Of a stretch of 64,000 bases of DNA, positions 1 to 7,217 are shown in pieces. The notes beneath the pieces are model-generated. The model saw only the letters and a program-made list of their open reading frames with translations. It made no database searches and was not told where the DNA came from. Numbering within the stretch: the stretch's first letter is position 1; every line of letters begins with the position of its first letter. The stretch comes from Rhodococcoides corynebacterioides NBRC 14404 (lineage in GTDB: Bacteria; Actinomycetota; Actinomycetes; Mycobacteriales; Mycobacteriaceae): the NCBI RefSeq assembly GCF_001894765.1, contig NZ_BCWV01000001.1:1-64000 (forward strand). Reading direction: 5' to 3'. A program made the position numbers and the translations under genes.

Positions 1-6
1 GCGCAA

Positions 7-279
7 TCACCCGTGCAAAACACGCTTGCGTCCTACGCGAACACCTGCACCGAGGCGCAGTTCGGCGTGCACCCGCGGCGCGCCGTAGCACCCTCGTGAG
101 CCTTCGTGGATATCACGGATGCTGTTGGCCAACAGTGCATCCGACATATCACGCATGGACGGTGGTCGATGTCGCCAGTCGTAGAATCCGGATCTCGACA
201 CCTCGAGGGTCCGGCAGGTCACCGCGACGGGAAAGCCGTCCGCAGCCAATTCGTGGACCAGCCGGAACCCTATTTTGGG
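7..279 (-). pseudogene. IS3-family transposase OrfB, truncated
   Basis: From the slip site at 273-279 the -1 frame reads KIGFRLVHELAADGFPV and continues through the HTH_21 region (SRSGFYDWR, then GCYGAPRVHAELR) to GVRVGRKRV. There it breaks off with three unrelated residues and a stop at 7-9. In IS3 relatives the rve (DDE) integrase core follows the GRKRV motif, so the entire catalytic domain is missing. The sequence beyond about position 20 no longer matches the family pattern, which points to a deletion junction rather than a point mutation. Confidence 0.75.
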
Positions 280-557
280 AGGATGTTCTCCCGAGCGAAA
301 TACGCACTCGCACGCTTGAGTATCTCGACCTCGGTCTCGAGGCGCTTCTTGTCTCGGCGCAACTGTGCCAGCTCGGCGCGTTCGCTCGTGGACAGACCGT
401 CGACGCGGCCGGCATCGACGTCGTCGAGCTTCATCCACCTGCGCAGACACGACTCACTGATGCCGAGGTCGGACGCGATGCGCATGACACTCGCCCCCGG
501 CTGACGTGTCAGGTCGACCGCCCGGCGGCGGAACTCCTCGGGATGGGCAGCGGGCAT
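270..557 (-). CDS. IS3-family transposase OrfA (helix-turn-helix subunit)
   Basis: The 95-residue protein has the HTH_Tnp_1 pattern: an N-terminal segment with HPEEFRRRAVDL, a helix-turn-helix around residues 24-42 (ASDLGISESCLRRW), then a leucine-rich coiled coil at about 60-82 ending in EILKRASAYFA. In IS3 elements OrfA binds the terminal inverted repeats and is fused to OrfB by -1 frameshifting. The stop codon at 270-272 directly follows a CCCAAAA heptamer, as expected for programmed slippage. The gene itself looks intact, but with OrfB truncated it cannot mobilise the element alone. Being next to a broken LGFP gene, it marks the insertion that disrupted that gene. Confidence 0.85.
   Translation of the reverse strand: MPAAHPEEFRRRAVDLTRQPGASVMRIASDLGISESCLRRWMKLDDVDAGRVDGLSTSERAELAQLRRDKKRLETEVEILKRASAYFARENILPK
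273..279 (-). promoter_or_regulatory. Programmed -1 frameshift heptamer (CCCAAAA) in IS3 orfA/orfB
   Basis: On the minus strand the zero frame reads C CCA AAA immediately before the OrfA stop TAG at 270-272. This fits the X XXY YYZ slippery rule. Slipping back one base gives CCC AAA ATA, which opens directly into the OrfB reading (PKIGFRL). IS3 elements use this mechanism to make the OrfAB transposase. Assignment is from sequence pattern only. Confidence 0.65.
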
Positions 558-598
558 AGCTCGGACTCCTCTCCTGCAGCAGCAACGCTACAGATCAG

Positions 599-618
599 GT
601 GTCCGGGAAACCGGGTCA
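599..618 (-). repeat. Putative terminal inverted repeat of the IS3 element
   Basis: Read on the minus strand this end starts with TGACCC and continues GGTTTCCCGGACAC, giving the 5'-TG terminus expected for IS3 elements. It lies about 40 bp upstream of the orfA start. Immediately beyond it, at 619, the LGFP-repeat reading frame resumes. The partner repeat and the target duplication are not in the window, so this border is inferred. Confidence 0.5.
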
Positions 619-1000
619 AGCTCCATTCATCTGCGGCCATTGGGTGGTCGGACTCATCAAACACCGATACGACGAAGTACCGGGGACGCTTGGATGCCCT
701 ACGTCAGATGAGCTCACCAATCCCGGGAATACGGGAAAGCGGCAACATTTCGGAGCGCGCGGAAATATTTACTGGAAGAACACTTACGGGTTTGCATACA
801 CAATCTGGGGTCAAATATGGCAGTTGTATGCCTCGCAAAATTATGAGGCGGGAAATTTCAGATACCCGTCTGCGAACGAGGGTTGCTGCTCCTCTGACGG
901 TGTTGTGAATAACTATTACTACCAATACTTCGCTGATTACTGCTGGATTTTATTGTGGAGTCCTACCAACGGCTTTGCTGCCAATTTCCGTTGCGATTGA
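619..1000 (+). pseudogene. LGFP-repeat wall protein, 5' end removed by IS insertion
   Basis: The frame right of the IS border reads a classical LGFP repeat: GLIKHRYDEVPGTLGCPTSDEL, then GKRQHFGARGNIYW, then a second repeat GQIWQLYASQNYEAG with YPSANE. LGFP repeats occur in secreted proteins of mycolic-acid bacteria such as the corynebacterial PS1 mycoloyltransferase and are thought to bind the mycolate-arabinogalactan wall. No start codon, ribosome site or signal peptide remains, so it is scored as a 5'-truncated pseudogene. The frame ends after an aromatic-rich tail that I do not recognise. Two further LGFP genes in the island (2991 and 7218) have the same repeat style, so this was a third paralogue. 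Confidence 0.7.
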
Positions 1001-1082
1001 CGCAGCGAGGAGCTAGACTCATCACTCCTGCAGGAATCCGCCTGTGCTACTTCGTGCGAGAATCGGATAAAGGAGCTGTGTT

Positions 1083-1595
1083 GTGAAAAACCGAATGGCG
1101 TTCGTTGCCGGAGCGAGCACTCTCCTGATTACTGGCGGGGTAGCGATCGGAACCTATACGGCGGTCAACGCCCAGCCCAACGAAGGTTCGCAGGTACCGT
1201 CGATTCAAGACGTTGCTGCAAAGCTGGATGCAGTCAGTAGCGGCAGCAGTGGTGGGTCGATAGCCGCACGGCAAGCACCGAGCGTGTCTGGAGAGGGTCC
1301 CGTTCCTCAAGTCCTCGAATCGCAGAATGAGCTCTTCCAAGACACCGAAATCGTCAACACGGTGCTCGGCGTCGCAGCGGATGGGCCGAATCGGGCGGTT
1401 GCGACGAGGACGATCAGGTATCTGCTCCCGAATGGCGACACGGTCCAAACGGACCCGGGCACTGTCCCGTTCGTTCTGGAAGCCGATGGAGAATGGCGAG
1501 TGGACAGGGAATTTCTCTGCCGACAAGTGCGCATGATCGAGGGCATCAACCAGAAGGATGGTTTCGCCGCCGAACCGGACCCCGGGTGCGCCTGA
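1083..1595 (+). CDS. Exported protein of unknown function, 170 aa
   Basis: GTG start at 1083 is preceded by AAGGAG at 1070-1075. Residues 1-30 form a Sec signal peptide (KNR, hydrophobic VAGASTLLITGGVAIG, cleavage near VNAQP). The mature protein has a Gly/Ser-rich linker at about 55-65. Its C-terminal half (about 80-150) ends in GEWRVDREFLCRQ, which weakly recalls the C-terminal fold of the mycobacterial low-molecular-weight antigen Mtb12 family, in which a domain of this size ends W-K-L-S-x-x-S-L-C. That resemblance is tentative. It is the first gene after the broken LGFP gene, so a partner or immunity role is possible but unproven. Confidence 0.6.
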   Translation: MKNRMAFVAGASTLLITGGVAIGTYTAVNAQPNEGSQVPSIQDVAAKLDAVSSGSSGGSIAARQAPSVSGEGPVPQVLESQNELFQDTEIVNTVLGVAADGPNRAVATRTIRYLLPNGDTVQTDPGTVPFVLEADGEWRVDREFLCRQVRMIEGINQKDGFAAEPDPGCA

Positions 1596-1890
1596 ACCTC
1601 AGTCATATATCGATTCAGGGGTGTGGCGATCGGCTAATCGTCGCTGGGTAGCCGTCCCGTACGGAGGTCTGAGTACCGGGCCCCATTCTTCCGCAAGATT
1701 CATCGGAACACGCTACAACCGTCGAGCGCGACGTCATGGCTACGTGCGCTGGTGCGGACGCGTCGAGATCCTGACCAAACCGCGTCATATTGATGCCGAT
1801 AATTTGGGTTCTGCCAGGTAACGGCCTTATTCTCTCGGACTAGGGTGATGCGGGGCGCGCCAGTACGGTCTTCGACCTGCGCAGTCGAGC

Positions 1891-2400
1891 TTAAGTCATC
1901 TCATTCGAGTGATTTTTATTGCCTTTGCATCCCCACGGGACAATGATGGCTGACAATGAACACAGAGCCATGACCGCGTAGGGAACGGCGACCGCCCCCG
2001 ATTCTCGCGGTTCCAACTGTGGACTCCAGCTACTTGAGTCCCGGAGCCCGGTATCACTGATTGCGTCGGCAATGTAATTGCAAGTCAAAACGAGCGTGAA
2101 CACGCAGATTAGCAGAAGGCCCATGTTCGTCAACCATTGACCTGTCACTTTCTGGTGCGGCAGGCCGTCTGCCGGACGTTGGCCGGCGAACACGAGCATT
2201 ACCGACGGAACAAAGACAGCGAGCCCGAAGCCCCCGTTCAAATTCCATGTAGTCAGAAGTATGCCCAGTCTTCCGGAACCAATTCCCAGTGCGCCAAGGA
2301 TTAACGTGCCGCACCAGAACATCAATGGCAGCAACCCAGCCAGAATAGATACGAAGCGGTGTCGCCTGGTTACTTCTTCAATCGACGCGTCTTCCATCAT
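1891..2400 (-). CDS. Four-helix membrane protein of unknown function
   Basis: The 169-residue product starts at an ATG pair (2398-2400) and shows hydrophobic segments at about residues 17-37, 54-73, 89-110 and 139-157, with a short charged N-terminus (EDASIEEVTRRHR). I recognise no family motif. It is the only minus-strand gene between the broken LGFP gene and the LGFP-hydrolase gene, and its GC content is low like its neighbours. A role as a membrane immunity protein would fit the context but nothing in the sequence shows it. Confidence 0.5.
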   Translation of the reverse strand: MMEDASIEEVTRRHRFVSILAGLLPLMFWCGTLILGALGIGSGRLGILLTTWNLNGGFGLAVFVPSVMLVFAGQRPADGLPHQKVTGQWLTNMGLLLICVFTLVLTCNYIADAISDTGLRDSSSWSPQLEPRESGAVAVPYAVMALCSLSAIIVPWGCKGNKNHSNEMT

Positions 2401-2530
2401 TAAACCATAACTCGGCCATCCATTGGCTCTACCAAGCCGCTCGGGCGAGCTCTAAGCGATAGCTGTTGCCGAACCGGCGTATCAAGCTAGCGCCTTCGGA
2501 CTCCGAGATAGGTGCCAAAGGCTTCGACGC

Positions 2531-2566
2531 GGGTGGGTGGGTGGGTGGGTGGGTGGGTGGGTGGGT
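2531..2566 (+). repeat. (GGGT)9 tetranucleotide tract, G-quadruplex motif
   Basis: Nine perfect GGGT units run without interruption. Four or more G3 runs separated by single T loops form one of the most stable DNA G-quadruplexes known. The plus strand carries the G-rich strand. The tract lies in the non-coding stretch about 425 bases upstream of the LGFP-hydrolase start. Tetranucleotide tracts of this length are prone to slippage, so copy number may vary between strains. Confidence 0.9.
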
Positions 2567-2620
2567 TCCCGGGCCCGCACCGTCGAGGTCTAGGTGACAC
2601 TTGTGCCCCAATCTACCAAC

Positions 2621-2665
2621 GGACCTGTGGACCTGTGGACCTGTGGACCTGTGGACCTGTGGACC
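2621..2665 (+). repeat. 8-base tandem repeat GGACCTGT, five copies plus a partial
   Basis: GGACCTGT repeats perfectly five times and ends with a GGACC partial unit. It sits 55 bases after the GGGT tract in non-coding DNA. The period is not a multiple of three and no frame is kept open on purpose, so a coding role is unlikely. Function is not evident. Confidence 0.9.
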
Positions 2666-2990
2666 GCAGCAATCGCGGAGCGAATCCGAACGCGACCACG
2701 TTTGTGCGCCACGGGGGTGGGTCACGGGCCGCCTGCGCGTACCCCGACCATCGCGCCTTCACCCCACCATTAACCGGACTCCGGACACCCGAGGCGGGTA
2801 GTCAGATTATTTTGAACCGTACCGGGTCCTAGCGCATGTGGCGTTCCCGGTTCCTCCCGCTAAATAGATCGAGTGGTTCGTTATGAAAGGTTTGCGACAG
2901 CGGTGAAGTTGTGTTTCTAGCGCGCCGCCGCAGATGATGCTGTGAGCGCCGGCAATAGGACCGGTCGCCTTATTTGAGGAAGCAGCGTCT

Positions 2991-4916
2991 ATGACGATCC
3001 TTGCCCGGCCTACAAGGCCGAAGCCGATGTTCTATGCCATACCGAGGGCGGTAGTGACCGCCGGCATGATAAGTGCGCTGGTCGTTTCCGGCGGGGGAGC
3101 TGCAGCCAAAGCGCAGCCGTCCACAACAACACCCACTGCCCCAGGAGCCGTACCCGCCACAACCTTCGAACCGGATGAAACGGCCTCAGCCGATCCGTGT
3201 GGGGCTGCCACTGCACAAACCACTTCCACTACGACAACCCCGTCAACATCGGCATCGGAATGCACCACGGTTCCCTCAGCCCCGATTACGACAACGAGCA
3301 CATCCAGCACCACAGACGCTCCGACATCCACAGTTCCGACTGAAGCCACCCAGGAGGCTCCCTCGGTCGTTGACCCCGGCACGTCCGCTTCGGTAAAGAT
3401 CCCCTACACGGGCCTGCCGACAGAGAACCCCAACAGCAGCATCGTCACTGGCAAGATGCGTTCCGATCGCGAAGAGTTGCCGGAGGGTTTCACCAAAGCC
3501 GAAGCAGACAATGCCGAGATTCGGGAGTACGAGCTGCTACAGCTGAATCTACGGCGAGCTGCCGCACGTGGTCCGGCCCCAGGACCCGACTGCCAGCAGT
3601 ACTGGCCGTCCGCCAACTGGGTGTGTGGAGCCATCAGGGACAAGTACAACTCGCTCGGTGCACAGTTCAGCTTCTTGCTATTTCCGACTTCCGATGAGCT
3701 CGTCAATCCAGATGGCTTCGGGCGCCGTCAGACTTTCGCAAACGGGCCCATCTAGTGGTCCGCCGCAAGCGGAGCTCACCCGGTTGCCAACCATTTCTTT
3801 GCCGCATGGCAGCGCAATGGCTGGGAAGGAGGCGTCCTGAAATATCCGACTACGGACGAAATCGTCAATCCCGACGGGGTCGGACGCCGTCAAGAGTTTC
3901 AAGGCGGTACAATTCATTGGCGGCTCAACGAGGCTTATTTTGTCGGTGGTGCTATACGAGACAAATGGCACACGGTGGGCGCTGAGCGTGCAGACGGGTT
4001 ACTCGGCTACCCAATCAGCGATGAAATCTTACTCCCGGATGGTCAGGGACGCATGAACCGCTTTGAGCGGGGCGTGCTCTACTGGCACGGATCTGCGGGC
4101 GCACACCCTGTCACAGGTAAGATCCTTGACACTTGGGCTGCTGCAGGATACGAGCAAGGAACATATGGCTATCCCACAGGCGATCAAACAACCACGGACC
4201 AAAACGTTACTGTAACTCAGCAGTTTCAACGTGGCGCCATCACCACCGCGGGACCTGCGGCAACCGAGTTAGCCTTCCTGAACCCTGGCACCACTCCCGA
4301 ACAGCAGATTGCAGAAGCGCAAGCCTGGGCTCAGGAGCAAGCTGCACCAGTCATCGATGTATTGGTGGAGGAACTACGGAAGGCGCAGCTCTACACCACC
4401 GTCGCAGATAGCCCCTCCGGCGATGACTGGCAAATACTTCCGTTCGCTCGGGGAGCGGGAGACATTTTCTACGCTGACTCGAGTCCCGAGATAGTATTGA
4501 TCAACAAAATCGTGAATCATGGACACAATGGGATTTATGTCACGCAATCAAGCACCGTCGAAGCATCAGCGACGTCCCAGTACGGGAATGGAGTGCACGA
4601 GGTCGATAACCGAATTGCAAATGACGGCGAACGGCGCGAAGTTCGCAATCCACAACTTGGATGGGTAAATACATCGAGTAGCGTTCGCTCGTCAGCCGTT
4701 TCTTTCGCCCTGTCTAAGAAAGGCAAAGGTTACAACAACAACTTCGCCTTCAATCGAAATATCAACGATGAGCAGTACAATTGCTCACAGATCATCTGGG
4801 CTGCCTACATGCACGCATCGGGAGGTAGCATAGACATGAAGGACGGGTTCCCGAACCCGACTCCGTCTGTTTACCCGAAAGAACTGTTCGCCTCCAGCTG
4901 GGTGACCCAATACTGA
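2991..4916 (+). pseudogene. Secreted LGFP-repeat protein with C-terminal permuted NlpC/P60-type hydrolase, interrupted by an in-frame TAG
   Basis: The frame opens at ATG 2991 with a signal peptide (hydrophobic residues about 20-35, cleavage near AKAQP). A Thr/Ser/Pro-rich stalk follows to about 130, then LGFP repeats from about 205 to 420. Codon 255 (3753-3755) is TAG exactly where the repeat motif G-x-I-Y-W calls for Tyr. The same frame then runs on without a stop to 4916, for 641 codons in all. The C-terminal part has GDI at about 491, HNGIYV with His512 and YNCSQIIWAAY with Cys598. This His-before-Cys order and GDI motif resemble the YiiX/YebB-like circularly permuted papain-fold group of NlpC/P60 hydrolases. 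Known relatives cleave peptide or amide bonds in cell walls or lipids. As sequenced, translation gives only a 254-residue product unless the stop is read through. Confidence 0.75.
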
Positions 4917-4965
4917 TCCTGTCCTCAGGTTCCAAGTCATAGCTCAACTCTCGAAATCGAAAGAA

Positions 4966-6168
4966 ATGGCACACAGGATGCTGAGATCTAGTTCGCGACG
5001 AATTTCGCACGCTGTGGCTTCGGCGCTCCTCGCCGCATTCGCAGTCTCGTGCGCCAGCGACACCGACCAGGCCTACCCCGGAGGTGACGCGACGGGTTTA
5101 CCTGATGGCGCTATCGCCGCAGTGTTAGTCGGCCCCCGCGGTCTGGAGTCAATCAGCGACCAGGATCGATCAGTGCTGTTTTTTTTCGACGAGAAGGGCG
5201 ACGTTAAGGGCCGGGTCGAGGGTGGAGCGCTCACAGGCAACAGGGTGATAACAGGAACAGAAGGCGTCGTAACGGCCGCCGCGGGCTCGGTCACGTCACT
5301 GACCGGGCCCGCACGCGACCAATACGACACCGGGTTGGATTCGCCCTTGCAGGCGGCCGCCTCCTCCGCAATAACGGACTCCACGACATTGTGGTTTGAC
5401 GTAGGGGTTGTTGACCAGTCTTACAGAAGCAATTTCGTTTCTATCAGCGACAGTGCCCAGATGAAAACGGGAAGTGTCGAAGGAATAGTCGGAACTACTG
5501 GTTACTGCGGCGATCGAAACGTTGCAGTGGTGCGCCAATCGTTTGTTGGAGGCGATGAAACGCCTACCCGTAATTCACTTTACTCTATGGCACCCAACTC
5601 CGAACCGCTTGCGTTATCAGAGTGGGATTTCGACCCAGAATTTCGCCCAGTTACCTCCGTATCACCATGCTCAGGAGATGGCCGTTACCTTTACTCGCTA
5701 TACGCTTCCGCCGACACCGTAGCGGCCGAGACTCAGGGACCAGGACTAGTCCTCGTCAAATTCGACACCACTGATGGCGCAGTTACGCAAACGCAACTAT
5801 CCATGCCTGGTTACACATGGAGCACACACCGAAGTTCACTCGCAATTATTGACGACAGATTGTATTGGGTATCTCACGACGAGGACGTTCTATCAATAGC
5901 TTTAGATGGGTCTTCCCGCGTGGAGAAGCTTTGGTCTTTACCTAACTCCGCCAGCATAGTTGTTCAAGCTAACAACAATTTGTTATCGACCGTCTCAAGC
6001 GATGACGAAATCGTGTTTAATCAGTACGAGTTGAAAACCGGAGAGCCAGTTCGACCACCTATAGTGCTGCCATGGTTGGGTGATGTCGAAGGCAGACAGA
6101 CCGAGGGCGGCGGTACCATTTACAAGATCGTTGACACTTCGGCATTATCTACAACCGGTAGGAGGTAA
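4966..6168 (+). CDS. Lipoprotein of unknown function, predicted beta-propeller-like
   Basis: The 400-residue protein starts at ATG 4966 (a second ATG lies at 4978). It has an Arg-rich n-region, a hydrophobic stretch and a lipobox A-V-S-C with the lipidated Cys at residue 29, so it should be anchored on the outer face of the membrane. The mature part is rich in short beta-strand segments such as DRLYWVSHDEDVLSIALDG and GDGRYLYSLYAS, suggesting a propeller, but no named family is clear. It starts 49 bases after the LGFP-hydrolase gene in the same direction, so it may be co-transcribed. A periplasmic inhibitor or immunity lipoprotein is an attractive guess from position alone. Confidence 0.6.
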   Translation: MAHRMLRSSSRRISHAVASALLAAFAVSCASDTDQAYPGGDATGLPDGAIAAVLVGPRGLESISDQDRSVLFFFDEKGDVKGRVEGGALTGNRVITGTEGVVTAAAGSVTSLTGPARDQYDTGLDSPLQAAASSAITDSTTLWFDVGVVDQSYRSNFVSISDSAQMKTGSVEGIVGTTGYCGDRNVAVVRQSFVGGDETPTRNSLYSMAPNSEPLALSEWDFDPEFRPVTSVSPCSGDGRYLYSLYASADTVAAETQGPGLVLVKFDTTDGAVTQTQLSMPGYTWSTHRSSLAIIDDRLYWVSHDEDVLSIALDGSSRVEKLWSLPNSASIVVQANNNLLSTVSSDDEIVFNQYELKTGEPVRPPIVLPWLGDVEGRQTEGGGTIYKIVDTSALSTTGRR

Positions 6169-7217
6169 GTTAGCGTCTAAGCGTCGCTTCCCGCCTTTCG
6201 CTGATCACCACCAATTCGCGGAGGCCACGGCGCTGGAAGTCAATAAGTATGCGTCACGTCGAGGAGTGGTTTGGCCTGCAGAGGTCGTACCTCAAGCCTG
6301 GCGAGGCCGCCTGCGTTGGCAGCGTGGGTTCGCCGTGGACTGGCACAGCTCGCTCAGAGGGCGGGCCATACGAAAAAAATTCCTTGCGTAATGGATGTCT
6401 GGCAGCGTCAGAAACGTAGGTACACCAACACCGATAATTTATATTATGACATACTGCCTGTTCAGAACCCCTTTGTACTCGACCGCTAGCTAAAGCGGAA
6501 GACGCAGTCGATCTGGGACCGGCGACCGGCGCTGCCGGGCCTGAAGGAATCAGTCTGACGGCGTCGAATATCGCTTACCTCGGTGTTCAGAAGCTTTAAG
6601 GCCGACCACTGAAAAAAACTCGTGGTCCGTGACGGCGGCGTGGGAACCCTCCCAGGCCAGAGTGTGAGCGAACGATCAGGCACCGACACACTGGCGGTGG
6701 CGATCCCCGACACCGAGAAGAAGCCGAACCGGGAGGACTACCTCGCGGCCCGTGACGCGCTCGTCATGGAATGGGACGCCGCCGGAAGAGCATCACAGAT
6801 CTGGCGACATCGTTTCTCTTACGGCCGCGCGGTAGCGCGGCCGTACATTTCGAGGGAACGCTGCCGACCTCCGCGCCCACCTCGAAGCCGCCGGCGTCGA
6901 CTCCGACTCCATCACCGCACGCCTGGCAGCGACCGCGACGACGCACTCCCCATCGGCGGCGCCGGAAGCTCATCGTCAGCAGTACGAGCGTCCAACGGAG
7001 ACCGCAGTACGGACGTAGCCGCGGTCTCGACCGGCGGAGACCGCTGACCAGAAAGCAGGGTTCAAGCCAAACGCATCCAGCGAAGTAATTATATGGCCGG
7101 TTTGATATCCCAGTTTCTGAACTTGCAACCCACCGAGGAGTGAATAACGGTGTCGCGGATGCCAATGTGACCTAAGGGGCCCATGCGAGCCCTGTGACAA
7201 TGATCTGAGCTCATGTA
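6169..7217 (+). other. About 1 kb of decayed sequence with gene fragments
   Basis: No intact gene is visible. Short stretches read like protein in changing frames. One is near 6483-6599 (AEDAVDLGPATGAAG, ending GVQKL and TAA at 6597). One is near 6700-6780 (KKPNREDYLAARDALVMEW). The third, at 6854-7018, is listed separately. The frame changes and lack of starts indicate remnants of deleted genes. An AT-rich stretch at 6435-6450 (ATAATTTATATTATGA) and the bases just before 7218 may hold promoters. Confidence 0.45.
6854..7018 (+). pseudogene. C-terminal fragment of a lost gene
   Basis: This frame reads NAADLRAHLEAAGVDSDSI followed by TARLAATATTHS and stops at TAG 7016-7018. The Ala/Leu/Asp composition and good codon use indicate former coding sequence, but no start or upstream continuation exists in this frame. 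An upstream fragment (DYLAARDALVMEWDAAGR) lies in a different frame, so one or more indels separate them. The parent family is not recognisable. Confidence 0.35.

Larger units (their letters stand above)
1..618 (-). mobile_element. IS3-family insertion sequence remnant, cut at its distal side
   Basis: An orfA/orfB pair typical of IS3 elements lies on the minus strand, with a possible inverted-repeat end at 599-618. That end begins TGACCCGG when read into the element, so the element border is taken as 618, where an LGFP-repeat gene resumes. The orfB frame stops at 7-9, before any DDE catalytic domain, so the element has lost most of its transposase. Whether the missing part was deleted or replaced cannot be judged because the window begins here. 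Confidence 0.75.
2401..2990 (+). other. 590-base gene-free spacer with two simple tandem repeats
   Basis: No convincing reading frame lies here. It holds the (GGGT)9 tract at 2531-2566 and the 8-base repeat at 2621-2665, listed separately. The last 100 bases before 2991 should contain the promoter of the LGFP-hydrolase gene; GAGGAAGCAG at about 2977-2986 is a plausible ribosome site. Confidence 0.5.

Noticed and set aside
1558..1821. Open frame of 87 residues after the exported protein
   Set aside because: It starts inside the previous gene in another frame, has no ribosome site, and its composition is not convincing; the 1596-1890 gap holds nothing I can support.
2531..2665. CRISPR array or replication origin
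   Set aside because: The repeats are 4 and 8 bases without spacers, and no DnaA-box cluster or cas gene is present.
3975..4916. Independent gene starting at GTG 3975
   Set aside because: It lacks a ribosome site and signal peptide and begins inside an LGFP repeat, so it is the continuation of the 2991 frame after the TAG.
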